From Gammaproteobacteria bacterium (lineage in GTDB: Bacteria > Pseudomonadota > Gammaproteobacteria > Steroidobacterales > Steroidobacteraceae): DNA of 64,000 bases. The notes beneath the pieces were generated by a model, which saw only the letters and a program-made list of their open reading frames with translations, did not search any database and had not been told where the DNA came from. The position numbers and the translations under genes are program-made. Positions 1-7,835 of this stretch are shown here, piece by piece. Within the stretch, counting starts at the first letter, position 1. Each line of letters starts with the position of its first letter. The stretch lies in contig VGVB01000003.1 of assembly GCA_016882265.1 (NCBI GenBank), positions 38,440-102,439 on the forward strand. Direction: 5' to 3'.

Positions 1-14
1 CCGGAGGTGCTCTC

Positions 15-674
15 ATGAACCGCCTGCCCGTTCTCGCTGGTCGCGCTACTGTCCTCGCCCTGCTGCTCCTGCCGCTGGTCGCCAGCCGGGCCGAGGATCC
101 GCCAGCACCAGCACCAGCGCCGACCGTACCGGCCGCGCCGGCCGCGGCGCCCGACCAACGGGCGACCTGGGAGCGCCTGCAGGGTCTGGCCGGTACATGG
201 ACGGGGCGCATGGAGGATCCGCTCAACGGGCCGCCGGTGACGGTGCGCTACGTGGTCGCCAGCAACGGCCACGCGCTGCTCGAGTTCCAGAACCCGGGCC
301 AGTCCTTCGAGATGGTCACGGTCTATTACCTCGACCGCGGCGAGCTGCGGGCCACGCACTACTGCGCAGCCGGGAACCAGCCCGCCTTCCGTCTCGGCGC
401 CGCGTCCACCACGGAACTCGCCGTGCTGGAGTTCAACGGCGGCACCGGCTTCGATCCGGCCGCGGACGGGCATGTCCATGGCGGCGACATCCGTTTCGTC
501 GCCCCCGACCGGATCGAGCATCGCTGGCATCACTACGTCGGCCCGAAACAGCTCGGCACGACCCACTGGTTCCTGCAGCGCGAAAACGGCGGTGCCGGTG
601 TTACGGTTTCGGAAATCGGGTCGCCGGCCGCGCCAGCGGATCCCGAAGGGCCATCCGGGTTGCCGAAACCGTAA
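15..674 (+). CDS. Secreted lipocalin-like protein of unknown function
   Basis: The 219-residue product begins with a good signal peptide (hydrophobic LALLLLPLV, likely cleavage after ASRA near residue 26). A Pro/Ala-rich linker follows to about residue 50. A beta-rich domain then starts with LQGLAGTWTG and runs to about residue 190. The LAGTW start resembles small secreted lipocalin/DUF1579-like proteins, but I cannot name a family with certainty. GGAGG lies 7 nt before the ATG. The last 28 residues or so are encoded by a strong inverted repeat (590-685), so the native C-terminus probably lay near residue 191. Function is unknown; a periplasmic location is inferred from the signal peptide. 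Confidence 0.75.
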   Translation: MNRLPVLAGRATVLALLLLPLVASRAEDPPAPAPAPTVPAAPAAAPDQRATWERLQGLAGTWTGRMEDPLNGPPVTVRYVVASNGHALLEFQNPGQSFEMVTVYYLDRGELRATHYCAAGNQPAFRLGAASTTELAVLEFNGGTGFDPAADGHVHGGDIRFVAPDRIEHRWHHYVGPKQLGTTHWFLQRENGGAGVTVSEIGSPAAPADPEGPSGLPKP

Positions 675-685
675 CACCGGCACCG
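590..685. repeat. 23-bp perfect inverted repeat (REP-like hairpin) at a gene 3' end
   Basis: The arms at 590-612 and 663-685 are perfect reverse complements containing GTGTTACGGTTTCGG and its complement, separated by 50 nt. The left arm and the loop are read as the C-terminal tail of the secreted protein. Its TAA stop lies in the right arm. The structure could act as a transcription barrier before the CBS gene, although no T-run follows. I saw no second copy in the window. Confidence 0.75.
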
Positions 686-694
686 TCTCTGGCG

Positions 695-700
695 TAGGAT
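695..700 (+). promoter_or_regulatory. Putative -10 box of a leaderless CBS gene
   Basis: TAGGAT ends 6 nt before the ATG at 707, which would place the transcription start at or next to the start codon. No Shine-Dalgarno sequence is visible between them. No convincing -35 box is seen. Confidence 0.4.
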
Positions 701-706
701 TGCGTC

Positions 707-1135
707 ATGCGAACCGTGCGCCAGTTGCTCGAGGGCAAGCCGGCAGCCGTCTTCACCGTCGATGCCGAGGATCCGGTCCGCACGGCGATCCAGCTCATGG
801 CCGACCATTACGTCGGCGCGCTGCCGGTGCTGCGCGGCGGCCGGCTCGTCGGCATCGTCTCGGAGCGCGATTACGCGCGCAAAGTCGTGCTGCTGGGGCG
901 CAGCTCGCTGGAGACGCCGACCTGGCAGATCATGAGCGAACCGGTCATCCACGTCGGCCGCGAGCACACGGTCACCGACTGCATGCGGCTGATGACCGAT
1001 CACCGCATCCGCCACCTGCCGGTGGTCGAGGACGGCGTGCTGCTCGGCATGATCTCGATCGGTGACTGCGTCAAGACGGTCATCGACGAGCAGCGCCACG
1101 AGATCGAGGACCTGAAGCGCTACATCGCCGGCTGA
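707..1135 (+). CDS. CBS-pair domain protein
   Basis: The 142-residue protein consists almost entirely of two CBS motifs (about residues 8-62 and 73-128). Typical elements are GALPVLRGGRLVGIVSERDY in the first and HLPVVEDGVLLGMISIGD in the second. Stand-alone CBS pairs usually bind adenosyl ligands such as AMP, ATP, NAD or SAM and act as cytoplasmic energy or redox sensors. The ligand and partner cannot be read from the sequence. It is followed by two large palindromes and the convergent ilvB gene. A -10-like box sits directly before the start, so the mRNA may be leaderless. Confidence 0.9.
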   Translation: MRTVRQLLEGKPAAVFTVDAEDPVRTAIQLMADHYVGALPVLRGGRLVGIVSERDYARKVVLLGRSSLETPTWQIMSEPVIHVGREHTVTDCMRLMTDHRIRHLPVVEDGVLLGMISIGDCVKTVIDEQRHEIEDLKRYIAG

Positions 1136-1166
1136 GACGCGCACCGTCTCAGGCGCACGTTTTGAC

Positions 1167-1261
1167 CACTGCGCCTGCAAGGCGCCCGGGAGCCCGCTCG
1201 CAAACTCGGCCGATCTTTACGAGTTTGCTCCCGGGCTCCCGGGCGCCCTGGCGGCGCAGTG
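1167..1261. repeat. Large imperfect palindrome between convergent genes
   Basis: Outer arms CACTGCGCC (1167-1175) and GGCGCAGTG (1253-1261) are complementary. The inner arms 1181-1208 and 1220-1247 pair over about 28 bp with two or three mismatches around GGCGCCCGGGAGCCCG. The result is a potential hairpin or cruciform of about 95 nt between the CBS gene and the 3' end of ilvB. It may be a bidirectional transcription barrier. Confidence 0.7.
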
Positions 1262-1264
1262 ACA

Positions 1265-1351
1265 GCGGGCTGGGGGCTGGGACGTCGCGAGCGAGCGCGT
1301 AAATCGGGCGCGCGCGAGCGAGCGAGTGGCCCGGTCCCCAGCCCGCGTGGC
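1265..1351 (+). repeat. Dispersed palindromic repeat, copy 1
   Basis: The element has GC-rich outer arms (GCGGGCTGGGG... and ...CCCCAGCCCGC) around a core containing GAGCGAGCGCGTAAATCGGG. A second copy in the opposite orientation lies at 6573-6660 and matches at roughly 94% by eye. It lies directly beside the 1167-1261 palindrome and just beyond the ilvB stop codon. The structure fits a REP/BIME- or MITE-like element. Confidence 0.75.
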
Positions 1352-1391
1352 TACGGCCCGAGGTTGTCCCTGCCGCCCCGGTCCGCCGGTA

Positions 1392-3248
1392 TCAGAACAT
1401 CTCCGACGGATCCGGCGGCCGCGGCGTGCCGCTGCCGCGCGACACGATCCAGTCGCCGGTGACCATCTGCTCGCAGGTCTGGCCCGGCGGGATCATCGGG
1501 TACACCCCCGCGTCCGGATCGATGACGACCTCGAGGAAGGCCGGCCCCGGACAGGCCATGAACTCGCCGATCACCCGCGGCACGTCGGCCTTGCGGTCGA
1601 GGCGCACCGCATACTCGAAGCCATCCGCCTGCGCGGCGCGCACGAAGTCCTTCTTGTGCAGCGACTTGTCGGAACCGGACATGCGGCCCATGAAGAACAG
1701 CTTCTGCCACTGCCGGACCATGCCGTCGCCGAAGTTGTTCAGCACCACAACCTTGACCGGCAGGCCATAGGTAGTCACGGTCTCGAGCTCGCCGAGATTC
1801 ATGCGGATGCTGGCGTCGCCGTCCACGTCGATGACCAGCCGGTCGGGGTGCGCGAACTGCGCGCCGATCGCGGCCGGCAGGCCGAAGCCCATCGTGCCCA
1901 TGCTGCCCGAGGTCAGCCACTGGCGCGGCGCGCTGAAATCGAAATACTGCGCCGCCCACATCTGGTGCTGGCCGACGCCGGTCGTGATGATCGCCGCCCC
2001 GCGCGCGATGCGGTTGATCTCCTCGACCACGTAGTGCGGCTGGATCAGCGGGCTGGCGCGGTCGTAGTTCATCGGGTGCGCCGCCTTCAGCGCCGCGCAG
2101 TGCGCGCGCCAGTCCGACCAGTCGGCGCGGAAACCGTAGTCGCGCGCGCGGTCACGCAGGCGCGTGAAGGCATCCGCCAGCAGGCCGACGTGGTGGAACT
2201 GCACGGGCTTGACCTTGTTGATCTCGGAGGCGTCGACGTCGAAGTGGGCGATATGCCGCGCATGGCGCGCGAAGCGGCCCGGCACGCCGGCGACGCGGTC
2301 ATCGAAACGCGCCCCGACCGCGATCAGAAAGTCGCAGTCGTCGACCGCGTAGTTGGCGTACGCCGCACCGTGCATGCCGAGCATGTGCAGCGACAGCTCG
2401 TGGCGGGTGTCGAAACAGCCGATGCCCATCAGCGTCGTGACCACCGGGATACCGAGCTCGAGCGCGAAGTCGCGCACCGCCGCTGCGGCATTGCCGTTGA
2501 TGACGCCGCCGCCGGCATACAGCAGCGGCCGCCGCGACTGGGCCAGCAGGCGGAAGAAGTCCGCGCAGGCTGCATCCGGCAGCCGCGCGCCATGCAGCCG
2601 CGCGAGTCGCTGGCGGTAGCCGGGGATCGCGAGGCGGCTGCCGCCGTCGAAAACGCCGCGCCAGTTCTGCACGTCCTTCGGCACGTCGATGACGACCGGA
2701 CCGGGCCGGCCCGTGCGCGCGACCTCGAAGGCCGTGCGCACGGTCGCCTCGAGGCGGGTCGGGTCGGTGACCAGGAACACGTGCTTGGCGACCGCGCTCA
2801 TCGTCGCCGACACCGGCGCCTCCTGGAACGCATCGGAGCCGATCGCCGGCACCGGGACCTGGCCGCAGATGGCCACGATCGGCACCGAGTCGGCCATGCA
2901 GTCGCGGATCGGCGTCACCAGATTCGTCGCCCCAGGCCCCGAGGTCACGAGCGCGACGCCGACGCGCCCGCTGGCCCGCGCGTAGCCGGCCGCCATGAAG
3001 CCCGCGCCCTGCTCGTTGGCCGGTACGATCAGCGGCATGCCCGGCCGGCCCGCGGCCTTCTCCTCGCGGTTGTGCACGAACACGGCGTCGTAGGTCGGCA
3101 GGATCGCACCGCCGGAGTAGCCGAAGATCGTGTCCACGCCCTCATCCGCCAGCACCTGGACGAGCATCCCGGCGCCGGTCAGCGTCTCGCCGGCACGGGC
3201 ATGCCGTGCTGCGCTGGCGTCGTGGATCAGCGGATCAATGGCGTTCAC
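1392..3248 (-). CDS. ilvB: Acetolactate synthase, large catalytic subunit
   Basis: The product condenses two pyruvates, or pyruvate and 2-oxobutyrate, in valine/leucine/isoleucine synthesis. It uses ThDP, Mg2+ and FAD. The N-terminal ThDP domain shows YSGGAILPTYDAVF and the NEQGAG segment with the catalytic glutamate, then SGPGATNLVTPI. The C-terminal domain has GSMGTMGFGLPAAIG and the metal/ThDP motif GDASIRMNLGEL...NN. A TTG at 3278 is in frame, but I prefer the GTG at 3248 (618 residues; an AAGG lies upstream). Unusually, the small-subunit gene is divergent rather than downstream. The 3' end faces two palindromic repeats. Confidence 0.93.
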   Translation of the reverse strand: MNAIDPLIHDASAARHARAGETLTGAGMLVQVLADEGVDTIFGYSGGAILPTYDAVFVHNREEKAAGRPGMPLIVPANEQGAGFMAAGYARASGRVGVALVTSGPGATNLVTPIRDCMADSVPIVAICGQVPVPAIGSDAFQEAPVSATMSAVAKHVFLVTDPTRLEATVRTAFEVARTGRPGPVVIDVPKDVQNWRGVFDGGSRLAIPGYRQRLARLHGARLPDAACADFFRLLAQSRRPLLYAGGGVINGNAAAAVRDFALELGIPVVTTLMGIGCFDTRHELSLHMLGMHGAAYANYAVDDCDFLIAVGARFDDRVAGVPGRFARHARHIAHFDVDASEINKVKPVQFHHVGLLADAFTRLRDRARDYGFRADWSDWRAHCAALKAAHPMNYDRASPLIQPHYVVEEINRIARGAAIITTGVGQHQMWAAQYFDFSAPRQWLTSGSMGTMGFGLPAAIGAQFAHPDRLVIDVDGDASIRMNLGELETVTTYGLPVKVVVLNNFGDGMVRQWQKLFFMGRMSGSDKSLHKKDFVRAAQADGFEYAVRLDRKADVPRVIGEFMACPGPAFLEVVIDPDAGVYPMIPPGQTCEQMVTGDWIVSRGSGTPRPPDPSEMF

Positions 3249-3362
3249 GTCCCGGCCTTGCGGATTGCTGCAGTGCAATAGAGACTAGCAGTCCGTTTCC
3301 GTGCCGTCCATGCCGCCCGACGCGGGTATCGGCCCGGGGGCAGAGACAACGAGGAGAGCGGC
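3249..3362. promoter_or_regulatory. Divergent ilvB/ilvN control region
   Basis: This 114-bp gap separates the two divergent acetolactate synthase genes and must hold both promoters. It contains a 5-6-5 palindrome, ATTGC-TGCAGT-GCAAT, at 3264-3279 and TAGAGA/TAGCAG hexamers just after it. The ilvN start has a strong GAGGAGAG ribosome-binding site. No attenuator or leader peptide was recognised. Confidence 0.5.
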
Positions 3363-3905
3363 ATGCGGCACATCGTTTCGATCCTGTTGCAGAACGAGGC
3401 CGGGGCGCTCGGCCGCGTCGCCGGCATGTTCTCGACCCGCGGCTACAACATCGAGTCCCTGTCGGTGGCGCCGACCGACGAGCCAGCCGTGTCGCGCCTG
3501 ACGCTGGTGACGACCGGCGACGACGCGGTCATCACGCAGATCGTCAATCAACTGCAGAAGCTCGTGGACGTCGTCCTCGTCGACGATCTCACGCGCGGCG
3601 CGCACTTCGAACGCGAGATCGCACTGCTGAAGTTCCGGGTCAGTGAGGCCGGCCTCGATCCGCTGGCGCGGCTGGTGACCGAAGCCGACGGTAAGATCCT
3701 GTCCGGGGCGCTCGGCAGCTTCGTCGTCGCGCTGACCGAGAGCGAGGCCGCGATCAACCAATTCATCGCCGAGGCGACGCAGCACGCGCCACTGATTGAG
3801 GTGGTGCGCAGCGGCGCACTCGCGATCGGCCAGGGCCCGCGCGCGCTGCGACTCGCGCCGGCGGCTGCCGCGCAGCGCCGGGCCGCCGGACCCGACGGCT
3901 GCTGA
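3363..3905 (+). CDS. ilvN: Acetolactate synthase, small regulatory subunit
   Basis: The 180-residue protein starts with an ACT domain (MRHIVSILLQNEAGALGRVA, then GMFSTRGYNIESLSV) and continues with the IlvH-type C-terminal domain (about residues 80-160). It binds the catalytic subunit, raises its activity and confers feedback control by branched-chain amino acids. Length is close to the usual 160-180 residues, with an Ala/Arg-rich tail. GAGGAGAG precedes the ATG. The gene is transcribed away from ilvB rather than in the usual large-small operon. It ends 3 nt before the convergent amine oxidase stop. Confidence 0.93.
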   Translation: MRHIVSILLQNEAGALGRVAGMFSTRGYNIESLSVAPTDEPAVSRLTLVTTGDDAVITQIVNQLQKLVDVVLVDDLTRGAHFEREIALLKFRVSEAGLDPLARLVTEADGKILSGALGSFVVALTESEAAINQFIAEATQHAPLIEVVRSGALAIGQGPRALRLAPAAAAQRRAAGPDGC

Positions 3906-3908
3906 GTT

Positions 3909-5294
3909 TCAGGCCGGGGCGCCCGGGCGCAGCAGCGCCAGTACCTGTCGCGCGGCACGCTCGCCCGAGCGGCGGGCGCCGTGCAGTGTGCCGTAGGCCG
4001 ACTGTTCGGTGTGCTCGCCCGCGAAGACGACACGGTCCGCCAGCGGCCGGCACAGCAGTGCGCGCGCGCCGTAGCGGCCCGGCACGCAGTAGGAATAGCT
4101 CCCGCGACTGAACGGATCGCTCGACCAGGCCGTCGCCGCGCCGCGCTCGAACTGCTTGCGCAACTCGCTGCCCAGCATGGTCGTGAGCTCGGCCAGAGCG
4201 TACTCGATGGCGGCGGCCTCGCCCGTTGCCTCCAGTTCATGCGCGACACTGCCGGCGCTGGTACTGACGCAGGCGTTGCTGGACTGCGGGCGCAGCTCGT
4301 GGTTCAGGCCACGGCCATCGGCGCGGCGCAGCCGCAGGAACTCGGTCACCTCGCGCGGGAACACGTTCCGGCGAAAGCGCAGCGCGACCTTGTTCATCAG
4401 GCCGAGCGGCAGATCGTGATGCGCGGCCTGAATCGCCGCCGGCAGGTGCGGCTCGAACGCGACCGCGCCGGAGGCGATCACCGCGACCGGCAAGGCGACG
4501 ATCACCGCACGCGCCGTGACCGTGCCGGCCCCGGTCTCGACGGCAACCCCGCGCCCGCCCCAGCGGATCCGCCGCACCGGAGTCCGCAGGCGGACATCGA
4601 TCGACCGGCCATAGTGCGCGAGCAACGTACCGTAGCCGCGCGGAATCAGCAGGTCCTCGCCGCGCTCGACGAACTGGTAGCGATCGAGCGCGGAGAAATT
4701 AGCGGGTTCGGTCCCCTCCCAGGCGGTCAGGCTCGCGGCCGCCAGCGGATACCACGGGTGTGAGCGCGTCGCCAGCGTGACAGCGGCCTCGGCGGGAATG
4801 TCGAGACCGCGCCGCCCGGCCTCGGCCAGCTCCGCGCGCAGCCGCGCACTGACGTCCCGGTAGCCCGCGGTCTGTGCACCCGAGAGCCGCTGCGCCGCTT
4901 CGTAGAAGTGACGCTCCTGGCGGTCGGAGCCGAGCTCGAAATCGTTCCGGCGCGCGTCGTCGACCCATGGATTGATCGCGGAGGAATGCAACCTCGAGCA
5001 GCCACGGTCCCAGTTGAAGCCGAGGCTGCCATCGGTGAGTGCGCGACCACCGATGCGATCCCGGGCCTCGAGCACCAGCACCGGCAGCCCGGCTCCGAGC
5101 AACTGCCGCGCGGCGGCGAGCCCCGCGGCACCCGCACCGACGATCACGACCTCCGGGGCCGTCGACTGGCCGTGCCCGCGCCGGTTCAAGCCGGCCGCGG
5201 CGGCGCCGGCGACGAGTCCCAGCAGCAGCCGGCGCCGTGCCGGTGACACTCCTGGCTGCAAACCGATCACTCCGTTCCTGTGGATGCCGAGCAT
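3909..5294 (-). CDS. Flavin amine oxidase family protein, probably Tat-exported
   Basis: The 461-residue protein carries an N-terminal Arg-rich, hydrophobic leader (ARRRLLLGLVAGAAAAGL) that resembles a Tat signal. An FAD-binding motif, VVIVGAGAAGLAAARQL, starts near residue 49, followed by GLPVLVLEARDRIGGRA. The C-terminal flavin motif is FAGEHTEQSAYGTLHGA, typical of monoamine/polyamine oxidase-like enzymes. The substrate cannot be assigned. Folded export through Tat would suit a flavoprotein. It has no close operon partners; the glycosylase upstream ends 30 nt before its start. Confidence 0.85.
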   Translation of the reverse strand: MLGIHRNGVIGLQPGVSPARRRLLLGLVAGAAAAGLNRRGHGQSTAPEVVIVGAGAAGLAAARQLLGAGLPVLVLEARDRIGGRALTDGSLGFNWDRGCSRLHSSAINPWVDDARRNDFELGSDRQERHFYEAAQRLSGAQTAGYRDVSARLRAELAEAGRRGLDIPAEAAVTLATRSHPWYPLAAASLTAWEGTEPANFSALDRYQFVERGEDLLIPRGYGTLLAHYGRSIDVRLRTPVRRIRWGGRGVAVETGAGTVTARAVIVALPVAVIASGAVAFEPHLPAAIQAAHHDLPLGLMNKVALRFRRNVFPREVTEFLRLRRADGRGLNHELRPQSSNACVSTSAGSVAHELEATGEAAAIEYALAELTTMLGSELRKQFERGAATAWSSDPFSRGSYSYCVPGRYGARALLCRPLADRVVFAGEHTEQSAYGTLHGARRSGERAARQVLALLRPGAPA

Positions 5295-5324
5295 ACCGGG
5301 CTTCCGGTCGCGCGTGGCGGAGCC

Positions 5325-5822
5325 TCAGCGCGCGCGCAGGATCCGCCATGCGCGCAGCTTGCCGGAATAACTGAGCGCGGCATGTGCCGGACTCGTCGAC
5401 GGCAACCGGCGCAGGCGCAGTTCCCGGCGCAGCGACAATCCCGGCGCCACGTGGCGCCGCCAGACCTGCTCGGCCTGGCTGCCGTTGAAGAAGATCTGCG
5501 CAATGTGCGGGTGCGCCACGAGGAAAGCCTGGAAATCGTTGACGCGGACCGAGGCCGGTTCGATTGCCGCATCGAGGCTGCCGCGCCGCACGCAGCAGCG
5601 GATCACGTCCCACAGCGCCACATCGGCGGCGCGCAGGCCAGCCACCCGCCGCCGGTAGGGAGCCGCCGCATCGAAGCCGCACAGCGTGCCGGTGATCCGC
5701 CAGAACTGGTTGCGCGGGTGAGCGTAGTACTCGCCGGCCGCGAGCGATGCAGCCCCCGGCATGCTGCCCAGCACGAGGACGCTGGCACTCCTGCGCGCGA
5801 TCGGCGGGAAGCCTTCCAGCAT
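5325..5822 (-). CDS. Hypoxanthine/uracil-DNA glycosylase (family 6 type)
   Basis: The 165-residue protein has the family hallmark VLVLGSMPG near the N-terminus, followed by YYAHPRNQFWRI. It also has FFNGSQAE and the C-terminal LPSTSPAHA. These match the deoxyinosine (hypoxanthine)-DNA glycosylase branch of the uracil-DNA glycosylase superfamily, which removes deaminated adenine in base excision repair. The ATG at 5822 (MLEGFPPIARR) is preferred. Longer in-frame starts would run through the upstream terminator and the RRM gene. It lies just after that terminator. Confidence 0.85.
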   Translation of the reverse strand: MLEGFPPIARRSASVLVLGSMPGAASLAAGEYYAHPRNQFWRITGTLCGFDAAAPYRRRVAGLRAADVALWDVIRCCVRRGSLDAAIEPASVRVNDFQAFLVAHPHIAQIFFNGSQAEQVWRRHVAPGLSLRRELRLRRLPSTSPAHAALSYSGKLRAWRILRAR

Positions 5823-5830
5823 CGGAAAAG

Positions 5831-5856
5831 GAAAGACCCGCCGCAGCGGGTCTTTC
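5831..5856 (-). terminator. Intrinsic terminator of the RRM gene
   Basis: An 11-bp perfect stem (GAAAGACCCGC / GCGGGTCTTTC) with a CGCA loop is followed, reading the minus strand, by CTTTTCC. It lies 22 nt past the RRM stop codon and before the glycosylase start. This is the cleanest intrinsic terminator in the window. Confidence 0.85.
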
Positions 5857-5877
5857 GTCGGTCGCGGAACCGGCGTC

Positions 5878-6198
5878 TTACCAGCGCCCGCCACCACCAC
5901 CGCCACCGCCGGAGCGGAAGCCGCCGCCACCACCCGGGCGACCACCACCCGGACCACGCGGGCGGTCCTGGGCCTCGTTGACGCGAAGCTGGCGACCGCC
6001 CAGCGAAGCGCCGTTCAGCGCCTCGATGGCCTTGGCCGCATCCGCCTGCGGCATTTCGACGAAGCCGAAGCCCCGCGGGCGTCCCGTCTCACGGTCAGCC
6101 GGCAGCGCGACGCTCTCGACGGTACCGTGCTGGGCGAACAGGTCACGGACCTGGGCCTCGGTCGCGGAAAAAGGCAGGTTTCCAACATAGATCTTCAT
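5878..6198 (-). CDS. Glycine-rich RRM RNA-binding protein
   Basis: The 106-residue protein has one RNA recognition motif. RNP2 is KIYVGNLPFSAT at the N-terminus and RNP1 is GRPRGFGFVEM near residue 40. A glycine/arginine-rich tail (about residues 80-106) ends in GGGGGGGGRW. This is the bacterial cold-inducible Rbp type and probably binds single-stranded RNA in the cytoplasm. A 540-bp gene-free stretch lies upstream and could hold a long 5' leader. GAGAG precedes the ATG. An intrinsic terminator follows. Confidence 0.93.
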   Translation of the reverse strand: MKIYVGNLPFSATEAQVRDLFAQHGTVESVALPADRETGRPRGFGFVEMPQADAAKAIEALNGASLGGRQLRVNEAQDRPRGPGGGRPGGGGGFRSGGGGGGGGRW

Positions 6199-6572
6199 AA
6201 TCTCAAACTCTCTTTCGTTGTTGCACGCCGAATCACGCCATCCGTTCGATGGACGCAGTCAGCTCTTCTACACGGCAGGAAACACGGTCGGGATCGTCTG
6301 GCGGGCTTGAGCCGGGCTAGGGCGAACCTTGAAACAGCGGGTCCTGTCACCTGATCGCTGTCGGTCCGGGCTGCACCGGATGCGGATGAGCACCGGGAAT
6401 TGCAGCGGGATCGGCCGACGATCGCGGCGGAGAATAGCATGCCGTCGGGCGATGCACCATCGCCACCCCGGAACCGCGCATTCCCGGCCAACTGCGGCGC
6501 CGGCGCAACAACCCGCCGGCCCGGTCCAGCGGCGCCGGCGCGGCGGCGGCTGTCAGACTGGGCGGCGCAAGT
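6199..6572. other. Gene-free region upstream of the RRM gene
   Basis: No credible coding sequence, tRNA or conserved RNA was recognised on either strand. The part next to 6198 is relatively AT-rich (AAACTCTCTTTCGTTG and TTGAAACAG stretches) and is the probable promoter and 5' leader of the RRM gene. Short open frames here lack ribosome-binding sites and similarity to anything I know. Confidence 0.5.
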
Positions 6573-6660
6573 GCCACGCGGGCTGGGGACTGGGACAATC
6601 GCTCGCTCGCGCGCGCCCGATTTACGCGCTCGCTCGCGCCGTCCCAGCCCCCAGCCCCGC
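6573..6660 (-). repeat. Dispersed palindromic repeat, copy 2
   Basis: This is the opposite-orientation copy of the element at 1265-1351. It shares the core GCGTAAATCGGGCGCGCGCG (read on the minus strand) and the CCCCAGCCCGCGTGGC end. There is one single-base length difference and four or five substitutions. It lies about 80 nt past the 3' end of the ABC permease gene. Confidence 0.75.
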
Positions 6661-6740
6661 CGAAATGCCGCCGGCGAAACCGCAGCATCACGGGGCGCTG
6701 GCGAGGCGGCGCCGCATGAGGCCCCGCCCCGTCGCGCGGT

Positions 6741-7835
6741 TCAGTCGAGCCGCTTGTGGAAGCGCAGCAGTGCGGCGCTCATCGTCACCAGCAGGAACAG
6801 TGCGAGCTTGCCGAGCTGCGGCTGCAGGTCGGCGAGCACCGCGCCGCGCAGCACGATACCGCGCACGATCTCGTTGAAATGCGTCAGCGGCAGCACCTGC
6901 GCCAGTGCCTGCGCGAACGGCGGCATGCCGTCGAACGGGAACATGAAACCCGACATCAGGATCGACGGCAGCAACGTCACAAAGGCCATCTGGATCGCCT
7001 GGAACTGCGACTGGGCCACCGTCGACACGAACAGGCCAAGCGCCAGCGACGCCGCGATGAACAGCAGCGCGCCGAGGTACAGCTCGGCCAGACTGCCGGC
7101 GATCAACACGTCGAACAGCCACCAGGACAACAGCAGGATCAGCGTCGTCTGCACGAGGCCGATCGCGATATACGGCAGCAGCTTGCCGAGCATCAACTGA
7201 CCGCGGGTCAGCGGCGTCGTCATCAGCAGCTCGAGGTTGCCACGCTCACGCTCGCGCACCAGCGCCATGGACGTGAACACGACCATGGTCAGCGTCAGGA
7301 CCACACCGATCAGTGCCGGCACGATCTGCACTGCGGTGCGCTTGGCCGGGTTGTATTCGACCCGGATTTCGACCGGCCTTGCCATTGGCTGCGTACCGGG
7401 CCGCTGCAGCAACGGGCTGGACACCAGCCCCTGCGCGATGTTCTCAAGCGATGGCTGGCTGCCATCGACCAGGATCTGCAGCGCCGGCCGCCGGCGCTCA
7501 TACAGCCGCCGCTCGAGGTCGGGCGCGATCACGATGCCGATGCTGGCCGCGCCCTCCTGCAGCGCCCGCCGCAGTCCCGCCTCGCTGTCGACCGCCCGCA
7601 CCGTGCCGAGCACCTGGGTCGCGCGCAGGTCAGCGATGAGCTGCCGCGCCAGCGCCGTGCGCGACTGGTCGAGGACTACCGTGGCCACGTCGCGGACATC
7701 GAAGTTGATCGCGTAGCCGAACAGCAGGATCTGCATGACCGGCACACCGACGATCAGTCCGAAAGTGGTCCGGTCCCGGACGAGCTGGCGGGCCTCCTTC
7801 GAGGAGATCGCCAACAGCCGGCGCAGCCAGTTCAT
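6741..7835 (-). CDS. ABC-2 type exporter permease
   Basis: The 364-residue membrane protein has an N-terminal anchor (about residues 24-44, FGLIVGVPVMQILLFGYAI), a periplasmic domain of about 130 residues and five or six C-terminal membrane segments. The ERERGNLELLMTTPL segment is typical of the ABC-2/YhhJ-YbhR family. It should form the channel for the ATPase encoded just upstream. Its start codon overlaps the ATPase stop (ATGA). It is the last gene of a fusion protein-ATPase-permease operon that exports an unknown substrate, plausibly a drug or toxic organic. Only one permease is present, so it may act as a homodimer. Confidence 0.9.
   Translation of the reverse strand: MNWLRRLLAISSKEARQLVRDRTTFGLIVGVPVMQILLFGYAINFDVRDVATVVLDQSRTALARQLIADLRATQVLGTVRAVDSEAGLRRALQEGAASIGIVIAPDLERRLYERRRPALQILVDGSQPSLENIAQGLVSSPLLQRPGTQPMARPVEIRVEYNPAKRTAVQIVPALIGVVLTLTMVVFTSMALVRERERGNLELLMTTPLTRGQLMLGKLLPYIAIGLVQTTLILLLSWWLFDVLIAGSLAELYLGALLFIAASLALGLFVSTVAQSQFQAIQMAFVTLLPSILMSGFMFPFDGMPPFAQALAQVLPLTHFNEIVRGIVLRGAVLADLQPQLGKLALFLLVTMSAALLRFHKRLD

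Noticed and set aside
1326..3281. Plus-strand open frame of about 650 codons opposite ilvB
   Set aside because: Antisense shadow; the minus strand holds all acetolactate synthase motifs.
1265..6660. Possible CRISPR or tandem repeat array from the recurring GC-rich palindromes
   Set aside because: There are only two copies more than 5 kb apart in opposite orientation, with no spacers and no cas genes.
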